Below, piece after piece: positions 31,908 to 43,429 of a DNA stretch of 64,000 bases; within the stretch, counting starts at the first letter, position 1, and every line of letters starts with the position of its first letter. Location: NCBI GenBank assembly GCA_963682025.1, contig OY821519.1, positions 253,444,116 through 253,508,115 of the forward strand. Direction: 5' to 3'. Below the pieces are notes generated by a model. It made no database searches and had not been told where the DNA came from. It saw only the letters and a program-made list of their open reading frames with translations. This DNA is from Cordilura impudica. Its lineage: Eukaryota; Arthropoda; Insecta; Diptera; Scathophagidae. The position numbers were made by a program, and so were the translations under genes.

Positions 31908-32715
31908 AAACAAGTAAAAAATTATAGTTGTTCTAGACCGACTATACAATACCCTATACCATGCGTTTAGAGACCCTATCTCTCAGGCCCAACTAACTGG
32001 ATATAGAAAATAAGCATAAACCAAATTTTAGTGGTATTTTTATTATTTTTTTTTGGCTGCAGATATGAAAAAGTTCATATCGGATGCTATATCTATATGG
32101 GGACTAGGCCCAAAAATGGCCCGATCCTGACCATGTTTGGTAAAGGCTCTTGTATTTTGTAAAAATATATACAAACAAAATTTGAAAGGAATCCGTGCAA
32201 TATTTTTGTTTTTGATAGATTTAAGTGAAGATCGGGAAGCAGCTCTATATGGGGCCTATGACTAAGAGTTGTACCATAGGGATCATTTTTGAACTACTGA
32301 TTAATGGATGTAATATACACATACAAACCCAATTTGACTAAGATTTATATGATAATTTGGATCTTATGACAATTTATGTTGATTTCATAGGGGTCATTTG
32401 TATGGGGGCTAGGTCTTAACATGGACTGATTCTCACCAATTTCAATAGCGTTCATCCCATGGCCGATATAAGCTTATATACCAAATTTCATCAAAATATG
32501 TTCATATTTGCGACCTGCAGTTTGATTACAAGCTTTACATGGACACACAGACGGACGGACGGACGGACGGACGGACATCGTTAAATCGAATCAGAAAGTG
32601 ATTCTGATTCGATCGGTATAATAAAAGATGGGTCTAGGTCAAATATTTTTGGTAGTTACAAACAGCAGCACAAAGTCATTATACCCAAACCACATAGTGG
32701 TATAGGGTATAAAAA
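31908..32715 (-). mobile_element. DINE-1-like repeat, full copy
   Basis: Very similar to 23092-23900: GTTCTAGACCGACTATACAA start, GGGACTAGGCCCAAAAATGG, (GGAC)n at about 32549-32576, CCACATAGTGGTATAGGGTA end. Confidence 0.9.
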
Positions 32716-32959
32716 ACAAATTTACATACACTTGCAAGAAAAAGTATCCGTACGCTGAAAATTTAAAAATATTTATAGAAATTAATTAAAATATTTTACT
32801 TCTTTTTCAAAAAACTTACTGAACTTTTCTACCAATTTGTTGTTTACAACGCAAGAAACACAGTACGGCAATTAAAGGGTGTTTTTAAGCCCGATAGAAC
32901 TTGAAACTAGAAAAAATAACACAATAAATTAAATTTTAATCAAAGAAAATTTTTTTCAA

Positions 32960-33190
32960 GGATCAATTCGTGGCATTAATATTTGAAAATTAGTTCGGGC
33001 GTATGGCCACCGCGGCTGTTCTTGACCAAACACATTCTGGATGTCAAATTTTGGGCCACTTTTTCGACCACTACTGGCCTATGTCACGAATAACACGAAC
33101 AATGTTGGCCTCCAAGGCTTGACGCCTACTAGCTACTGGTTTATCAGCATAAAGTAGTGACTTCACATAGACTCGCAGCAGTTTTGTTTA
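32960..33190 (-). pseudogene. Tc1/mariner-superfamily transposase relic (copy 3, C-terminal)
   Basis: Reverse strand carries the CACTACTTTATGCTGATAAACC (YADKP), GCCTTGGAGGCCAACATTGT (ALEANIV) and CGTGTTATTCGTGACAT (RVIRDI) blocks of the same family as 1-690. Only the last 70 or so codons are traceable. Confidence 0.75.
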
Positions 33191-35799
33191 TTAACAAACC
33201 CGTTAAGCCAAAAATGAGTCTTATCTTATAAAATAAGGAAAAACTTTTGCCAACGATTAAGCACGGTGAAGGGTTGTATTGCAGACAGTGGGGTTGGTAA
33301 ATATATTGAGTCTATAATGTATCAAATTGGATACACAAACATTTTAAAACAAAATTTATCGTTTTCGTTGGCCAAAACTCTATACGTTTTGATCCAATTG
33401 AGATCTCTTAGTACTTTTTTTTATTGGACAGATAATTCCTTGAACTTTTCTCTGGTTTCAATTTAACTAAAATCGATTGGCAAAGTGGAACTTAAAATTT
33501 TTTTAACATTTAAAATAAAAATGTGGGTTTTTTTGATGAATAACACTTTTAAAAATACTTGATAATTTTTGGAATAGGTTTCTCACTTTACAACATTAAT
33601 CATAAATATTTTTGTAAGGATTTTTTTTTAAATTTTTATTATAAATAAGAGTAAAAGTAAATTATAATTATTAATTATTTAGTCAGAATATTGCTTCCAC
33701 ATAGACAGACAAAGAAAATTTTCGCTTTTTCATCTAAGTCCAGATGTTCTACTTTTCATTGATTTCGAATGCTAGAGATTAATGGATCTGATGTTGCCAA
33801 TACTATATTAAACAGATTTTCATTTGTAACATTTTGTGAAAATTTTCTGGTATTGTGCTCTTTATAAAATATTTAATCATTATTCCTTTTTTCCTGGGCT
33901 TTTTCTGATAAATCTCCAAGTGGTACTAAATGATATTTAATGACATCTTTTCCACGATGAAGGATTTTATGAACTATTGTCGGCATATTTTTCCATGGGT
34001 ATTTAGTTGTGTATATTCTTATAGTTATCTTGGCATAATCACCAAATATTATAGCGTCAATTTGTTGATGGCATGCAAGTACTTCGATAATTGTTTGATG
34101 CTGCTTCGTGATCTGAAAAGAATCTTCTTGCTACTCCCATCATTCGTATTGGTTGATTATTGTTTTGGTTGATCTACACACAAGCTTTTTCAAACTTTGA
34201 TTACGTCACAGTGCGTTCATAGGTACAATAAACAGGTAGAACAAAAAAGAGCTAAAAAAAAGAATTATAAACCTTACAAACCTTGTAAATTAAAAATTTT
34301 CACAATTTATATTAATCTGGAGAAAATCATTGTCATTTATAATAATTTTTGAGTAATTTTATTAAAATTAAAAAAATAATACGGACGGGTCAGACGGGTA
34401 CAGAAATGTATATATATGTTTATCTGGCTGGCTTAGATTCCTAAGTCATTACAGTGGTCAAATATACTATTTTGCAAAGAATACAATAAGGGCACAGACC
34501 ATTACCGGTGATAGTTTGTGAGAAGAGATAATTACTTTTGATCAAATTTAAAAAATTACATTGTTTCTTAAATTTTATAAAAGGTTGGTATTCAGTAGCA
34601 TGCCATTATGCATTTTTGAGAATTATTTAATTAAGAGAAATGCATGTTTTTTTTTTCTAAAAATACTTCTTTTGTCCAAAATAACGCGGCAAAGCACCAT
34701 AAACGAAACTCTACAGTAACTGTCTCAGATTTTCAAGCATTTCAATGGTACGGGTGCATAATATCTTACTAGCATAAGACGTCAAGGTCATAAACATGTT
34801 TTGGAACTTGATGATGTCGTTATAGAAATGATAGAAGATGAATAAAAGCCTATATTTGCATACAAGTAAAAATATTTATCAGTCATTGAATCGTTTATCT
34901 TGTTTTAGTTAAGTTTTTTATGGAAAAATATTGTTACTTATAGCTTTTAAGCCGAAAACTTTTTCAATTTGATTCAAAAACACACTTTTAAAATAAAAAA
35001 CTTTTTTGAGTATATGGGTGGTGGGCGTGGCACATTTCTGTACAGCTTCATTTTTTTACTAACTTAAGCAATATAAAATGTAAATTTAGTTTTTGTGTAT
35101 TAATATTTGAAGAGTAAGAACTTTTTCTTATGATTTTTTTCTTCTTTTTAACTGCATAAAATTTGTTGAAGGTAATAAACCCTAAATAAATTTATAAAAA
35201 AAAACTAACAAATTTTGTTAGAAAAAAAATTGACCTTAGTTAATTATTTGTTTCTATTTATTATTTGTTTTAAATTTCCAGTGTATGCATACATATTTCA
35301 ATGATGATGTTGTTTGAAGTTAAAAAAAAATATTTGCATAATACAATTTGACGAAATTCAAACATTTAACGAGTACATGCTCAAAATATTGACTTATCTT
35401 TGTAAGCAAACATTATTATATTTATTAAATTATTTATTAAAATATCAATGATTCTATTAGAACCAAATTGTACGTCACCATTTACTCATTATGTAATCCC
35501 AAAATTATTGTTTATAAACACTCTCCGTTTCCATGAAGTTCTAGGCTAAAAGGCTTTTGAAAAATTGCGCAAAATTGCCAATATTTTCCACTTTCATCTG
35601 GTACCGCTGCCACCTTATATGACGAGTATCCGTATATATTTATTTATTGAAAATTTAATTTTAAATATATTTATTTTGAAAAATGAATTCCTTTGAAACT
35701 TTAAACTCCTTTAAATGAAAACAAGATCACTGTCACCTAAAATTGTTAAATCCAGGCTTGAAAAATTCATAAAAATCCAGTGATCAAAAATTTTAAAAT
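33191..35799. other. Long stretch with no recognised feature
   Basis: 2.6 kb of AT-rich DNA with short chance open frames (66 and 80 codons at 33266 and 33930) lacking any family signature. A GTGGTGGGCGTGGCAC phrase occurs near 35020. No transposon ends were found. Confidence 0.35.
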
Positions 35800-35984
35800 T
35801 CTTTGATTAAGCGATCAAATAACGAATAAAAAGAAAAAAAACTTAATATTACAGAAACATGTTTGTTTTTTAAAAATTAAAAAAACATTTAAAACATAAA
35901 AACATAAGTCAAAATAAATAAAAATTAAATTTTTTTGTTTTTAATTTTTATATGAAGAGAAATTTGAAAATATTTCATACCTCC

Positions 35985-36215
35985 ACAACAGTGTGCAGAG
36001 GGATATATACTTATATAAGTTTGTTATCCCTTTATAATAACAAATAAAACTGTCCGGCTGTGGAAATCACGATAAAGCCCTCAATATGTCAGCTGGTTTG
36101 CTCGTTTTTATTGAAAATGATTCTTTGACATCTTTAGCAGGTTCCTATTTAAATTTATCAAAATCGTTTTAATAGGCCCCGAGACTTCATTGAGAACGTA
36201 AAAAAAGTCTTGAAA
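35985..36215 (+). mobile_element. Family D (second DINE/mini-me-like) repeat, left part
   Basis: ACCTCCACAACAGTGTGCAGAGG stem, GTCCGGCTGTGGAAATCACG, GATTCTTTGACATCTTTAGCAG and GCCCCGAGACTTCATTGAGA match 60793-61090. A DINE-like copy (36228-36655) splits it; the rest continues at 36656-36870. The same structure repeats 1,516 bp further on (37501-37731). Confidence 0.7.
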
Positions 36216-36227
36216 AAAACATAATTT

Positions 36228-36655
36228 GTATACCCTACACCACTACGTGGTTTGTGTGTGTTCATTACATCTATTAAGCAATAGTCCAAAAATAAACCCT
36301 GTAGGACAATGCTTAACATAGCCCCCATATAAAGCTGCTTCCCGATATTCACTTAAATCAATCAAAAAACAAAAATATTGCACAGATTTTTTTCAAATTT
36401 GGTTTGCATATGTTTATGCAAAAAATAAGTGACCTTACCATATATGGTAAGGATCTCTCCATTTTTCGACCTAGTCCCCATATAAATATAACATCCCATA
36501 TGATATTTTTCATATCCGAAGGCCAAAAAATTAATAACAATGCCATTCAAATTTGGTTTATGTTTATTTTCTATATCCAATTAGTTGGACCTAACAGATA
36601 CTGTTTTTAAACGCGTGGTATAGGGTATCGATCGACCATAATTTTCCTACTTGTT
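36228..36655 (+). mobile_element. DINE-1-like repeat, internally deleted (first duplicate)
   Basis: ACCCTACACCACTACGTGGTTTG joins straight to GTGTTCATTACATCTATTAAG, omitting the microsatellite region, then runs to the 3' end GTATAGGGTATCGATCGACC..TTTTCCTACTTGTT. Confidence 0.85.
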
Positions 36656-37009
36656 CTACGTTGTTGTTGTTATTGTTGTTATTGTAAATTTTATTTTTTA
36701 GATGTGTTAGATAGAATTCTTGTTGTCGCTGTTGTTGTGGGTGTTGTGTTTATACTTCACTTGTCAAATTAGTTTAGGCTAGTATTGCCACATTTTTATT
36801 GTTGTGGTCGTTTTGTTTAAAGTATATGCTTCATTAGTCCGTGTGTCAGAAATATTTTTGTTTCTTGATAAAATTCCATTATTTATCGATAGTGCTCCAC
36901 TTTTTAATTTTTCAAATGAGTGCCAAAAAGATTTTTATAAGAAAAAAACCGTGTAACAGGAAAAAAATTTTGAAAAATTTTTTATTTAAAATTTTCAAAT
37001 TTTTTTAGA

Positions 37010-37306
37010 AACATTAAACAGCCGATTTTCAATGGTGCGTGGTAGAGAAGAAGAAATCATATATTTTTTAATTTCAAACCTAAACTGTATTCTTAATCGG
37101 ACCGGTTTCTGGCATTTCAGCCTTCATCAGGGATTTAGTGAACATTGTGATAATTGTTATGTTATAATTAAATAGATTGTTTCTACATATGAAATGTTTC
37201 TACTTAGGGCTGCCGTGAGGTTTGAACTTGCGTCTTTCTCACATACACTCGTACTTACACTTTTTGATCGAGTGCTTTAACACACTCACCTAAAGTCAGT
37301 GTGGTT
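37010..37306 (-). ncRNA. tRNA-headed repeat with hammerhead-like core (first duplicate)
   Basis: Minus strand. From about 37285 there is an A-box-like TAGGTGAGTGTG, GTTAAAGCACTCGATCAA as in serine/leucine tRNA D and anticodon arms, then a B-box-like AGTTCAAACC at about 37230. A 90-nt body follows and then, at 37130-37100, CTGATGA-AGGC-TGAAAT-GCCA-GAAA-CCGGTC. This has the hammerhead order CUGAUGA, stem II, GAAA, very short stem III (ACC/GGU) and cleavable GUC. Outer stem I would pair GATT (37098-37095) with AATC (37135-37132) around a C-C mismatch. Similar minimal hammerheads are known in Penelope-like elements and Schistosoma SINE-like repeats. Activity is unproven. Confidence 0.45.
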
Positions 37307-37743
37307 AAGAATCAGTCTTTGATTAAGCGATCAAATAACGAATAAAAAGAAAAAAAACTTAATATTACAGAAACATGTTTGTTTTTTAAAAATTAAAAAA
37401 ACATTTAAAACATAAAAACATAAGTCAAAATAAATAAAAATTAAATTTTTTTGTTTTTAATTTTTATATGAAGAGAAATTTGAAAATATTTCATACCTCC
37501 ACAACAGTGTGCAGAGGGATATATACTTATATAAGTTTGTTATCCCTTTATAATAACAAATAAAACTGTCCGGCTGTGGAAATCACGATAAAGCCCTCAA
37601 TATGTCAGCTGGTTTGCTCGTTTTTATTGAAAATGATTCTTTGACATCTTTAGCAGGTTCCTATTTAAATTTATCAAAATCGTTTTAATAGGCCCCGAGA
37701 CTTCATTGAGAACGTAAAAAAAGTCTTGAAAAAAACATAATTT

Positions 37744-38171
37744 GTATACCCTACACCACTACGTGGTTTGTGTGTGTTCATTACATCTATTAAGCAATAG
37801 TCCAAAAATAAACCCTGTAGGACAATGCTTAACATAGCCCCCATATAAAGCTGCTTCCCGATATTCACTTAAATCAATCAAAAAACAAAAATATTGCACA
37901 GATTTTTTTCAAATTTGGTTTGCATATGTTTATGCAAAAAATAAGTGACCTTACCATATATGGTAAGGATCTCTCCATTTTTCGACCTAGTCCCCATATA
38001 AATATAACATCCCATATGATATTTTTCATATCCGAAGGCCAAAAAATTAATAACAATGCCATTCAAATTTGGTTTATGTTTATTTTCTATATCCAATTAG
38101 TTGGACCTAACAGATACTGTTTTTAAACGCGTGGTATAGGGTATCGATCGACCATAATTTTCCTACTTGTT
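37744..38171 (+). mobile_element. DINE-1-like repeat, internally deleted (second duplicate)
   Basis: Same as 36228-36655, copied by the 1,516-bp tandem duplication. Confidence 0.85.
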
Positions 38172-38525
38172 CTACGTTGTTGTTGTTATTGTTGTTATTG
38201 TAAATTTTATTTTTTAGATGTGTTAGATAGAATTCTTGTTGTCGCTGTTGTTGTGGGTGTTGTGTTTATACTTCACTTGTCAAATTAGTTTAGGCTAGTA
38301 TTGCCACATTTTTATTGTTGTGGTCGTTTTGTTTAAAGTATATGCTTCATTAGTCCGTGTGTCAGAAATATTTTTGTTTCTTGATAAAATTCCATTATTT
38401 ATCGATAGTGCTCCACTTTTTAATTTTTCAAATGAGTGCCAAAAAGATTTTTATAAGAAAAAAACCGTGTAACAGGAAAAAAATTTTGAAAAATTTTTTA
38501 TTTAAAATTTTCAAATTTTTTTAGA

Positions 38526-38822
38526 AACATTAAACAGCCGATTTTCAATGGTGCGTGGTAGAGAAGAAGAAATCATATATTTTTTAATTTCAAACCTAAA
38601 CTGTATTCTTAATCGGACCGGTTTCTGGCATTTCAGCCTTCATCAGGGATTTAGTGAACATTGTGATAATTGTTATGTTATAATTAAATAGATTGTTTCT
38701 ACATATGAAATGTTTCTACTTAGGGCTGCCGTGAGGTTTGAACTTGCGTCTTTCTCACATACACTCGTACTTACACTTTTTGATCGAGTGCTTTAACACA
38801 CTCACCTAAAGTCAGTGTGGTT
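38526..38822 (-). ncRNA. tRNA-headed repeat with hammerhead-like core (second duplicate)
   Basis: Copy of 37010-37306, hammerhead-like core at 38646-38616. No differences seen. Confidence 0.45.
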
Positions 38823-38958
38823 AAGAATCAGTCTTCATACCATACAGCTTTTACTTCATATTAATTTCAGGAGATACAACTCTGTCCAAACAAACTATCG
38901 TTATTTTTGAATTTTTTAAATATTTATGCACTTATTCTTCTAATTTCCACTATTCTTA

Positions 38959-39350
38959 TGCCCTTTTCTTTTCTGACACAAAATGTCGCATTTTCTTTGC
39001 ACTTTTAATATATTCTGAATTAAGAGCAACCTTATGTTATACAGCAGTCGAAAGGTCTCTAAGTCGAGACCTCGCAAATCACAAAAAATTGCAGGCATTG
39101 ACTTCTTTCAGGTCATAGTGTGAGAATATTTCCCCATTGTTCCCCTTTTTTTTTAATATTTTACCCCTATGACTTCAAAAAAAAAAAATAATCAAAATTT
39201 TTAGCATTTTATGAACACAGCACTTTGAAACCTTTCGATTGATGACCTTATCGTATAAGGTTGCTCTTAATTCAGAATATATTAAAAAATACACTTTTCG
39301 AAAAAAGTGCAAATAAAATGCGACATTTTTTGTCAGAGAAGAAAACGACA
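38959..39350. mobile_element. PIF/Harbinger-type MITE, copy 1
   Basis: 392 bp with long inverted arms: left TGCCCTTTTCTTTTCTGACA..AATGTCGCATTTT..ATATATTCTGAATTAAGAGC, right its reverse complement with changes (ends GAAGAAAACGACA). Flanked by TTA on both sides (38956-38958, 39351-39353). A three-base TTA/TAA duplication is the hallmark of the PIF/Harbinger superfamily. No transposase. Confidence 0.85.
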
Positions 39351-39353
39351 TTA

Positions 39354-40139
39354 GTTTCGTAAGAGTTGCTATATGTGATGTATGGTTTGTTCTGACAGCT
39401 GACAGTTTGACACTTTTACCAAAACACACAAAGCAAAAGTTCTGCTAAGAAGAGTACCATTATAATTCTCTCATAAGCACTCTTATAAACGCAATTTTTC
39501 AGTACTGGAACTTATTTTTGATAAGTGCATCTAAGTTTGGGTTAGTTTCGGCTAGTTTGGTAATGTATGGCAACACAATAATTTAGCTTAATTGTATTTC
39601 ATGTGATGGTTAAAATTTTGCCATATCCTTAATTCTTTAAATTTTTTCAAAATATTCTTTTGATATTCTTAACAACTTATTTCTGCTGTTTGCATTTCAA
39701 TCTAAATTAGCTTTCAAAAGCATTTAAATTTTCAAATTATAGTAGTTTCAATGAAAATACTAAGAACCATACAGAAAACCATTTCTTTTCCAAGAACATT
39801 TAAAATATAAATATTCACAGTTTACATGCAAACATGTGAATATTTTTAGTCTTTCACATATGTGAACAAAAAATGCATCTCATAGTTTGCCTTTATTACT
39901 TGTTTTTTTTTTTTTGTTCTCGTTTTTGTTCCACAAAAAAGTTAAAATAATATTATAATTTTTTTTATTTCTTTCTGCGTTTTTCTTTTGTTAATGGAGT
40001 ATTTTTTTGTGCTATTTTGTATTTTTTTTATTGCCAAAAAAGGACTTATTAGTCATTTTGATAGTGCTGTCATGCGAATTGCATAAATTAAAAGCTAAAG
40101 ATGAAAGCATACATTTGGATTTAGAAAAAAACACACTTT
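39354..40139. other. No recognised feature
   Basis: AT-rich, poly(T) tract near 39902. A CACAAATGTGAA-like inverted phrase occurs near 39828-39865 without clear meaning. Confidence 0.3.
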
Positions 40140-40320
40140 AACGAGTAAGAAAATTATAGTTGTTCTAGACCAATTATTCGATACCCTATACTATAAGTTA
40201 AGAAATTCGGTCTTAGTTCCAACTAATTGGGTATAGAAAATAAGCATAAACCATTACTGAGTGGATTTCTAATTAATTTGTTTGCCCTGACCACGTAGTG
40301 GTATCGAATCCTTGGTACCC
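40140..40320 (-). mobile_element. DINE-1-like repeat, ends only
   Basis: Start GTAAGAAAATTATAGTTGTTCTAGACC to CATAAACCATTACTGAGTGG joins the 3' stem TGACCACGTAGTGGTATCG; the middle is deleted. Confidence 0.75.
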
Positions 40321-40422
40321 TCCACATTGGTTTTACATATATATTAATATCTGGACTTATTGCACTATTTATAACAAATGTAAACAAAATATTTTAAAAA
40401 GCAACAATTTGATAAAAATTAA

Positions 40423-40798
40423 TCTATAATATCTGTAGGCAAGGTGATTCCTTGTAACATGTTCTACATCTTCAATTACCAACCGATTTTGACAAAAAAT
40501 ATACCAATTTAAAGGTATTTCTTTGCAGATGGTCATCATATTTACAGATGTGCACCATCTAGTACATTTTTTTTTTTTTTGTAAAATTCATTAAAAGTTG
40601 CTACTAACACATACTTAAAACACATATTTAAATTTCAAATAAAAAACTATACAATACTGTGTGTGTTTAATAAATTTGTGTTGAATTGTGAATTGGATAA
40701 AATTGATAAGCATATCTTCAGGCTCTTATAAAATTGTTTATGAATGAAAAAAATTTCCTAGAATTTGCAGTCGAATATCGAGGGTTGTGCTCTGCTAG
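40423..40798 (+). mobile_element. Non-autonomous Helitron, copy H3
   Basis: Starts A^TCTATAATATCTGTAGGCAAG (TC at 40423) and ends TGCTCTGCTAG^T (40798). Near the end is GCAGTCGAATATCGAGG, the decayed hairpin. Interior landmarks: AACCGATTTTGAC, AGATGTGCACCATCTAG, CTACTAACACATAC, GTTGAATTGTGAATTGGA. Confidence 0.85.
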
Positions 40799-40814
40799 TA
40801 TTAAATTATTATGA

Positions 40815-41070
40815 CACACTGAATTTTTAAAATTTTTTAGAGATGTCTTCATCGTTTTGGACATATCTCGGCACAATGATACCCGATTTACTCCATTTTC
40901 ATAACCGACCTGCTCGAAATACTGACAAACAACACTGTCAATGGTTTATTTTGTTAATAACCGGATCAAGAATATATGCCCTTTATGGGATCGCAAATTC
41001 GTTTTTCGATGCGTTACAAACGGAATGACAAACTGATATATACCCTCTGCACAGTGGTGTGGAGGGTATA
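40815..41070 (-). mobile_element. Family D repeat, reverse fragment
   Basis: Ends GTTACAAACGGAATGACAAACTGATATATACCCTCTGC then the stem ACAGTGGTGTGGAGGGTATAA, matching the reverse of the 60793 start and the piece at 52545-52612. Confidence 0.65.
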
Positions 41071-41328
41071 AGAAACAGACATGCATACATATGGACATTC
41101 ACACAACCACTTATGGTTGAAAAGTCATACAGAAAACCAGGACAGCTGTGCTTTCTAAATGGCAAGAGGATTAAAAAAGGCAAATTTTAAACACTTCAAG
41201 TGTTATAAAAAAATGTTATAAATTTTTCTATGTAGTCATAATGCTAAATTTGCTCAATAAGAAAAGGAGTTCTGGAAAGTCATTTTGAAATATATTACAG
41301 ATTCGGAGTATGACTGTATACATATATG

Positions 41329-41622
41329 CAGCAGAAGCTCGATTACAAGGCATCCAATTAACCGGAACACCGAGTTAACTGGAATTTTAATTTTTAGGAA
41401 TTTTTTTTTTTTTTGCTTTTTTAACAAGAGAAATCATTTTTATATTATTCGGAGATTCACAGATAATAGCATTCAATGAATTGATGTATAAAAAAAATAA
41501 GTAAATAAACGAGAATTCTAAAGAATAATGAATTCAAGCGAAATTCTCGAAAAATTTCTAGTTTTAATGGAACATTCAATAAGCCGAAATTTTCGATTAT
41601 ATGGAATGCAGAGATATTACTG
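41329..41622. mobile_element. pogo/Tigger-like MITE
   Basis: Left end CAGCAGAAGCTCGATTACAAGG followed by CATCCAATTAACCGGAACACC, typical pogo-type terminus. The right end reads, in reverse, CAGTAATATCTCTGCATTCC then ATATAATCG with TA following (41623-41624). 294 bp, no transposase. The left TA is mutated to TG. Confidence 0.65.
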
Positions 41623-41739
41623 TAAAAGATTTCAAAAGGAGTTTGGAGCGAAATTTACAGATTGAGGTTCAATTTTTTATTTTGGATTATAAAAAGTTTA
41701 TTAAAATTGCGTATGTCTTTCAAATATTTCAAGAACTAC

Positions 41740-42460
41740 GGTTAGGTTTTTTTAGACTCTAAAAAAAGAGCTGCAATAAAGATTAAATTAAGATTATCCA
41801 AAGAAATTCAATTAATGAAAATTAAATTTAGTCTTATTTGGACTATCCAAAGATTCTCAATTAAGTTAAATGAGAACTATACACAAACTGTGATGGTATT
41901 TAATATTCACTAATTAATGCCTAACATTTAGTTTTAAACAATTTCGTTTCAGTTCAAATATATGCCAGGTACGATTGAGTAAAATTGGACTTAGAAATGA
42001 ACTATGATAGATTCAAAATATGGCATGTTGAAACTATGACTCAGTTTTTTGGAATAGGGCTCTAAAATTGGCGAATTAATTAAGAAAAACTATGTTAAGT
42101 TGAAACAGCGCTTATGTTTGGATATAGAATAGCGACGATTAACTAAAATATGTGATTAAAAATTGATAAGATTGAGTAAAAATATGTTATAATTTAGTCT
42201 TAAAAAACTGCAATTCAGTTCAGCAACGATTAATTTAAAAATAAGGATTTAAAATGGACTAAGCTTGTGTTTAAAATATATGTATGTTATTTTGAAACTA
42301 AGTTTAAGTTAAAATATAAATTAACTACGATTAATTAAAAAATCAATTTAATAAAAATAGTTTTTAATTTTGTTTTAAAAAAAATGCGATTCGCATTGAA
42401 GAAAAATATATTATGTTCAAACTACAATTAAGTTCAAATATAAATCAGCTACGTAAAAAT
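41740..42460. repeat. Degenerate AT-rich array (about 50-60 bp period)
   Basis: Loose repetition of words like AACTACGATTAATT, AGTTCAAATATAAATCA and TAAAATTAG. The same texture resumes at 43215-43420 and 46380-46740, either side of DINE-like and Jockey-type insertions. Confidence 0.5.
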
Positions 42461-42464
42461 AACT

Positions 42465-43215
42465 AGTGAGAGAAGTATAGTTGGTCTAGATCGACTATGC
42501 GATACCCTATACCATTCATTTAAAGTATTGGTCTTAGGTCCAACTAATTGGGTATAGAAAATAAGCATAAACCAAATCTGAGTGCAATTTTTATCAATTT
42601 GTATGCCTGCAGATTTGAATAAGTTCATATATCGGATACTTTATTTATAATGGGACTAGCTCGCAAAATGGACCGATCATTTCTTTTTTGCAAAAACATA
42701 TACAAATCAAGTTTGAGAAAAATCTGTGAAATATTTCTGTTTTTGTATAGATTTAAGTGAATTATCAGGGAGCATTTTTTGTTGGGCTTTATGACTAATG
42801 CCGTTTTCTTTTCTGCCCTTTTTTAGAAAAGTGTAATTTTTTATATATTCTGAATTAAGAGCAACCTTATATTATATATCAATCGAAAGGTCTCAAAGTG
42901 CTGTGTTCATAAATGCAAAAAAATTGTATTATTATCCTCTTTGAAGTCATAGGGTGAAAATATTCAAAAAAGGGGAACACTATGACCTGAAAGAAGTCAA
43001 TGGCTGGAATTTTTTCTGATTTACGAAGGCTCGACTCTGAGACCTTTCGATTGATGCATAAGATAAGCTTGCTCTTAATTCAGAATATATAAAAAAATAC
43101 ACTATTCGAAAAAAGGGCGACATTTTTTGTCAGAAAAGAAAACGGCATAAGAATTGAATAGTGATTAATGGATGTAATAAGCACACACAAATCCAATTTT
43201 ACCTATACATGTTAT
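42465..43215 (-). mobile_element. DINE-1-like repeat interrupted by Harbinger-type MITE
   Basis: Reverse copy: start GTTGGTCTAGATCGACTATGCG, runs to TTTATGACTAA (42798), is broken by the MITE, and resumes GAATTGAATAGTGATTAATGGATG at 43151, as in intact copies (GACTAAGAATTG). Truncated at about 43215. Confidence 0.85.
42799..43147. mobile_element. PIF/Harbinger-type MITE, copy 2
   Basis: 349 bp. Termini TGCCGTTTTCTTTTCTG and its reverse complement CAGAAAAGAAAACGGCA; TAA on both sides (42796-42798 and 43148-43150). Long internal arms match those of 38959-39350. The host repeat proves the duplication: one TAA in intact copies, two here. Confidence 0.9.
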
Positions 43216-43429
43216 GATTTATAATTTAATTCAAAAGAACTACGATTTAGTTCAAATATAAATCAATATAAGTCAGTAAATATTTGTACAAATTTTGTCT
43301 TAAAATAGTATCACCTCAGATATAAGTCTATTATAAACATTTTTTAAAAAAATTGTGATAATTTAGTCGTCAAAAATCAAGATCTAGTAAAAATTTGTTC
43401 ATAATTTAGTTAAGATGTACAATGCATTG

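Larger units (their letters stand above)
35800..38835. repeat. 1,516-bp tandem duplication, two copies
   Basis: 35800-37315 is repeated at 37316-38831 with no differences that I could find; both copies encode identical chance frames at a constant offset of 1,516. The unit begins TCTT and a further TCTT follows the second copy (38832-38835), a 4-bp microhomology at the breakpoints. Each unit holds, left to right, a family D repeat, a DINE-like insertion, a GTT-rich stretch, and the tRNA-like/hammerhead-like sequence. Confidence 0.95.

Noticed and set aside
33266..34172. Open frames of 66 and 80 codons
   Set aside because: AT-rich chance frames with no family pattern, no splice or promoter context.
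39175..39429. 84-codon minus-strand frame
   Set aside because: Lies across a Harbinger-type MITE and its flank, so it is not a gene.
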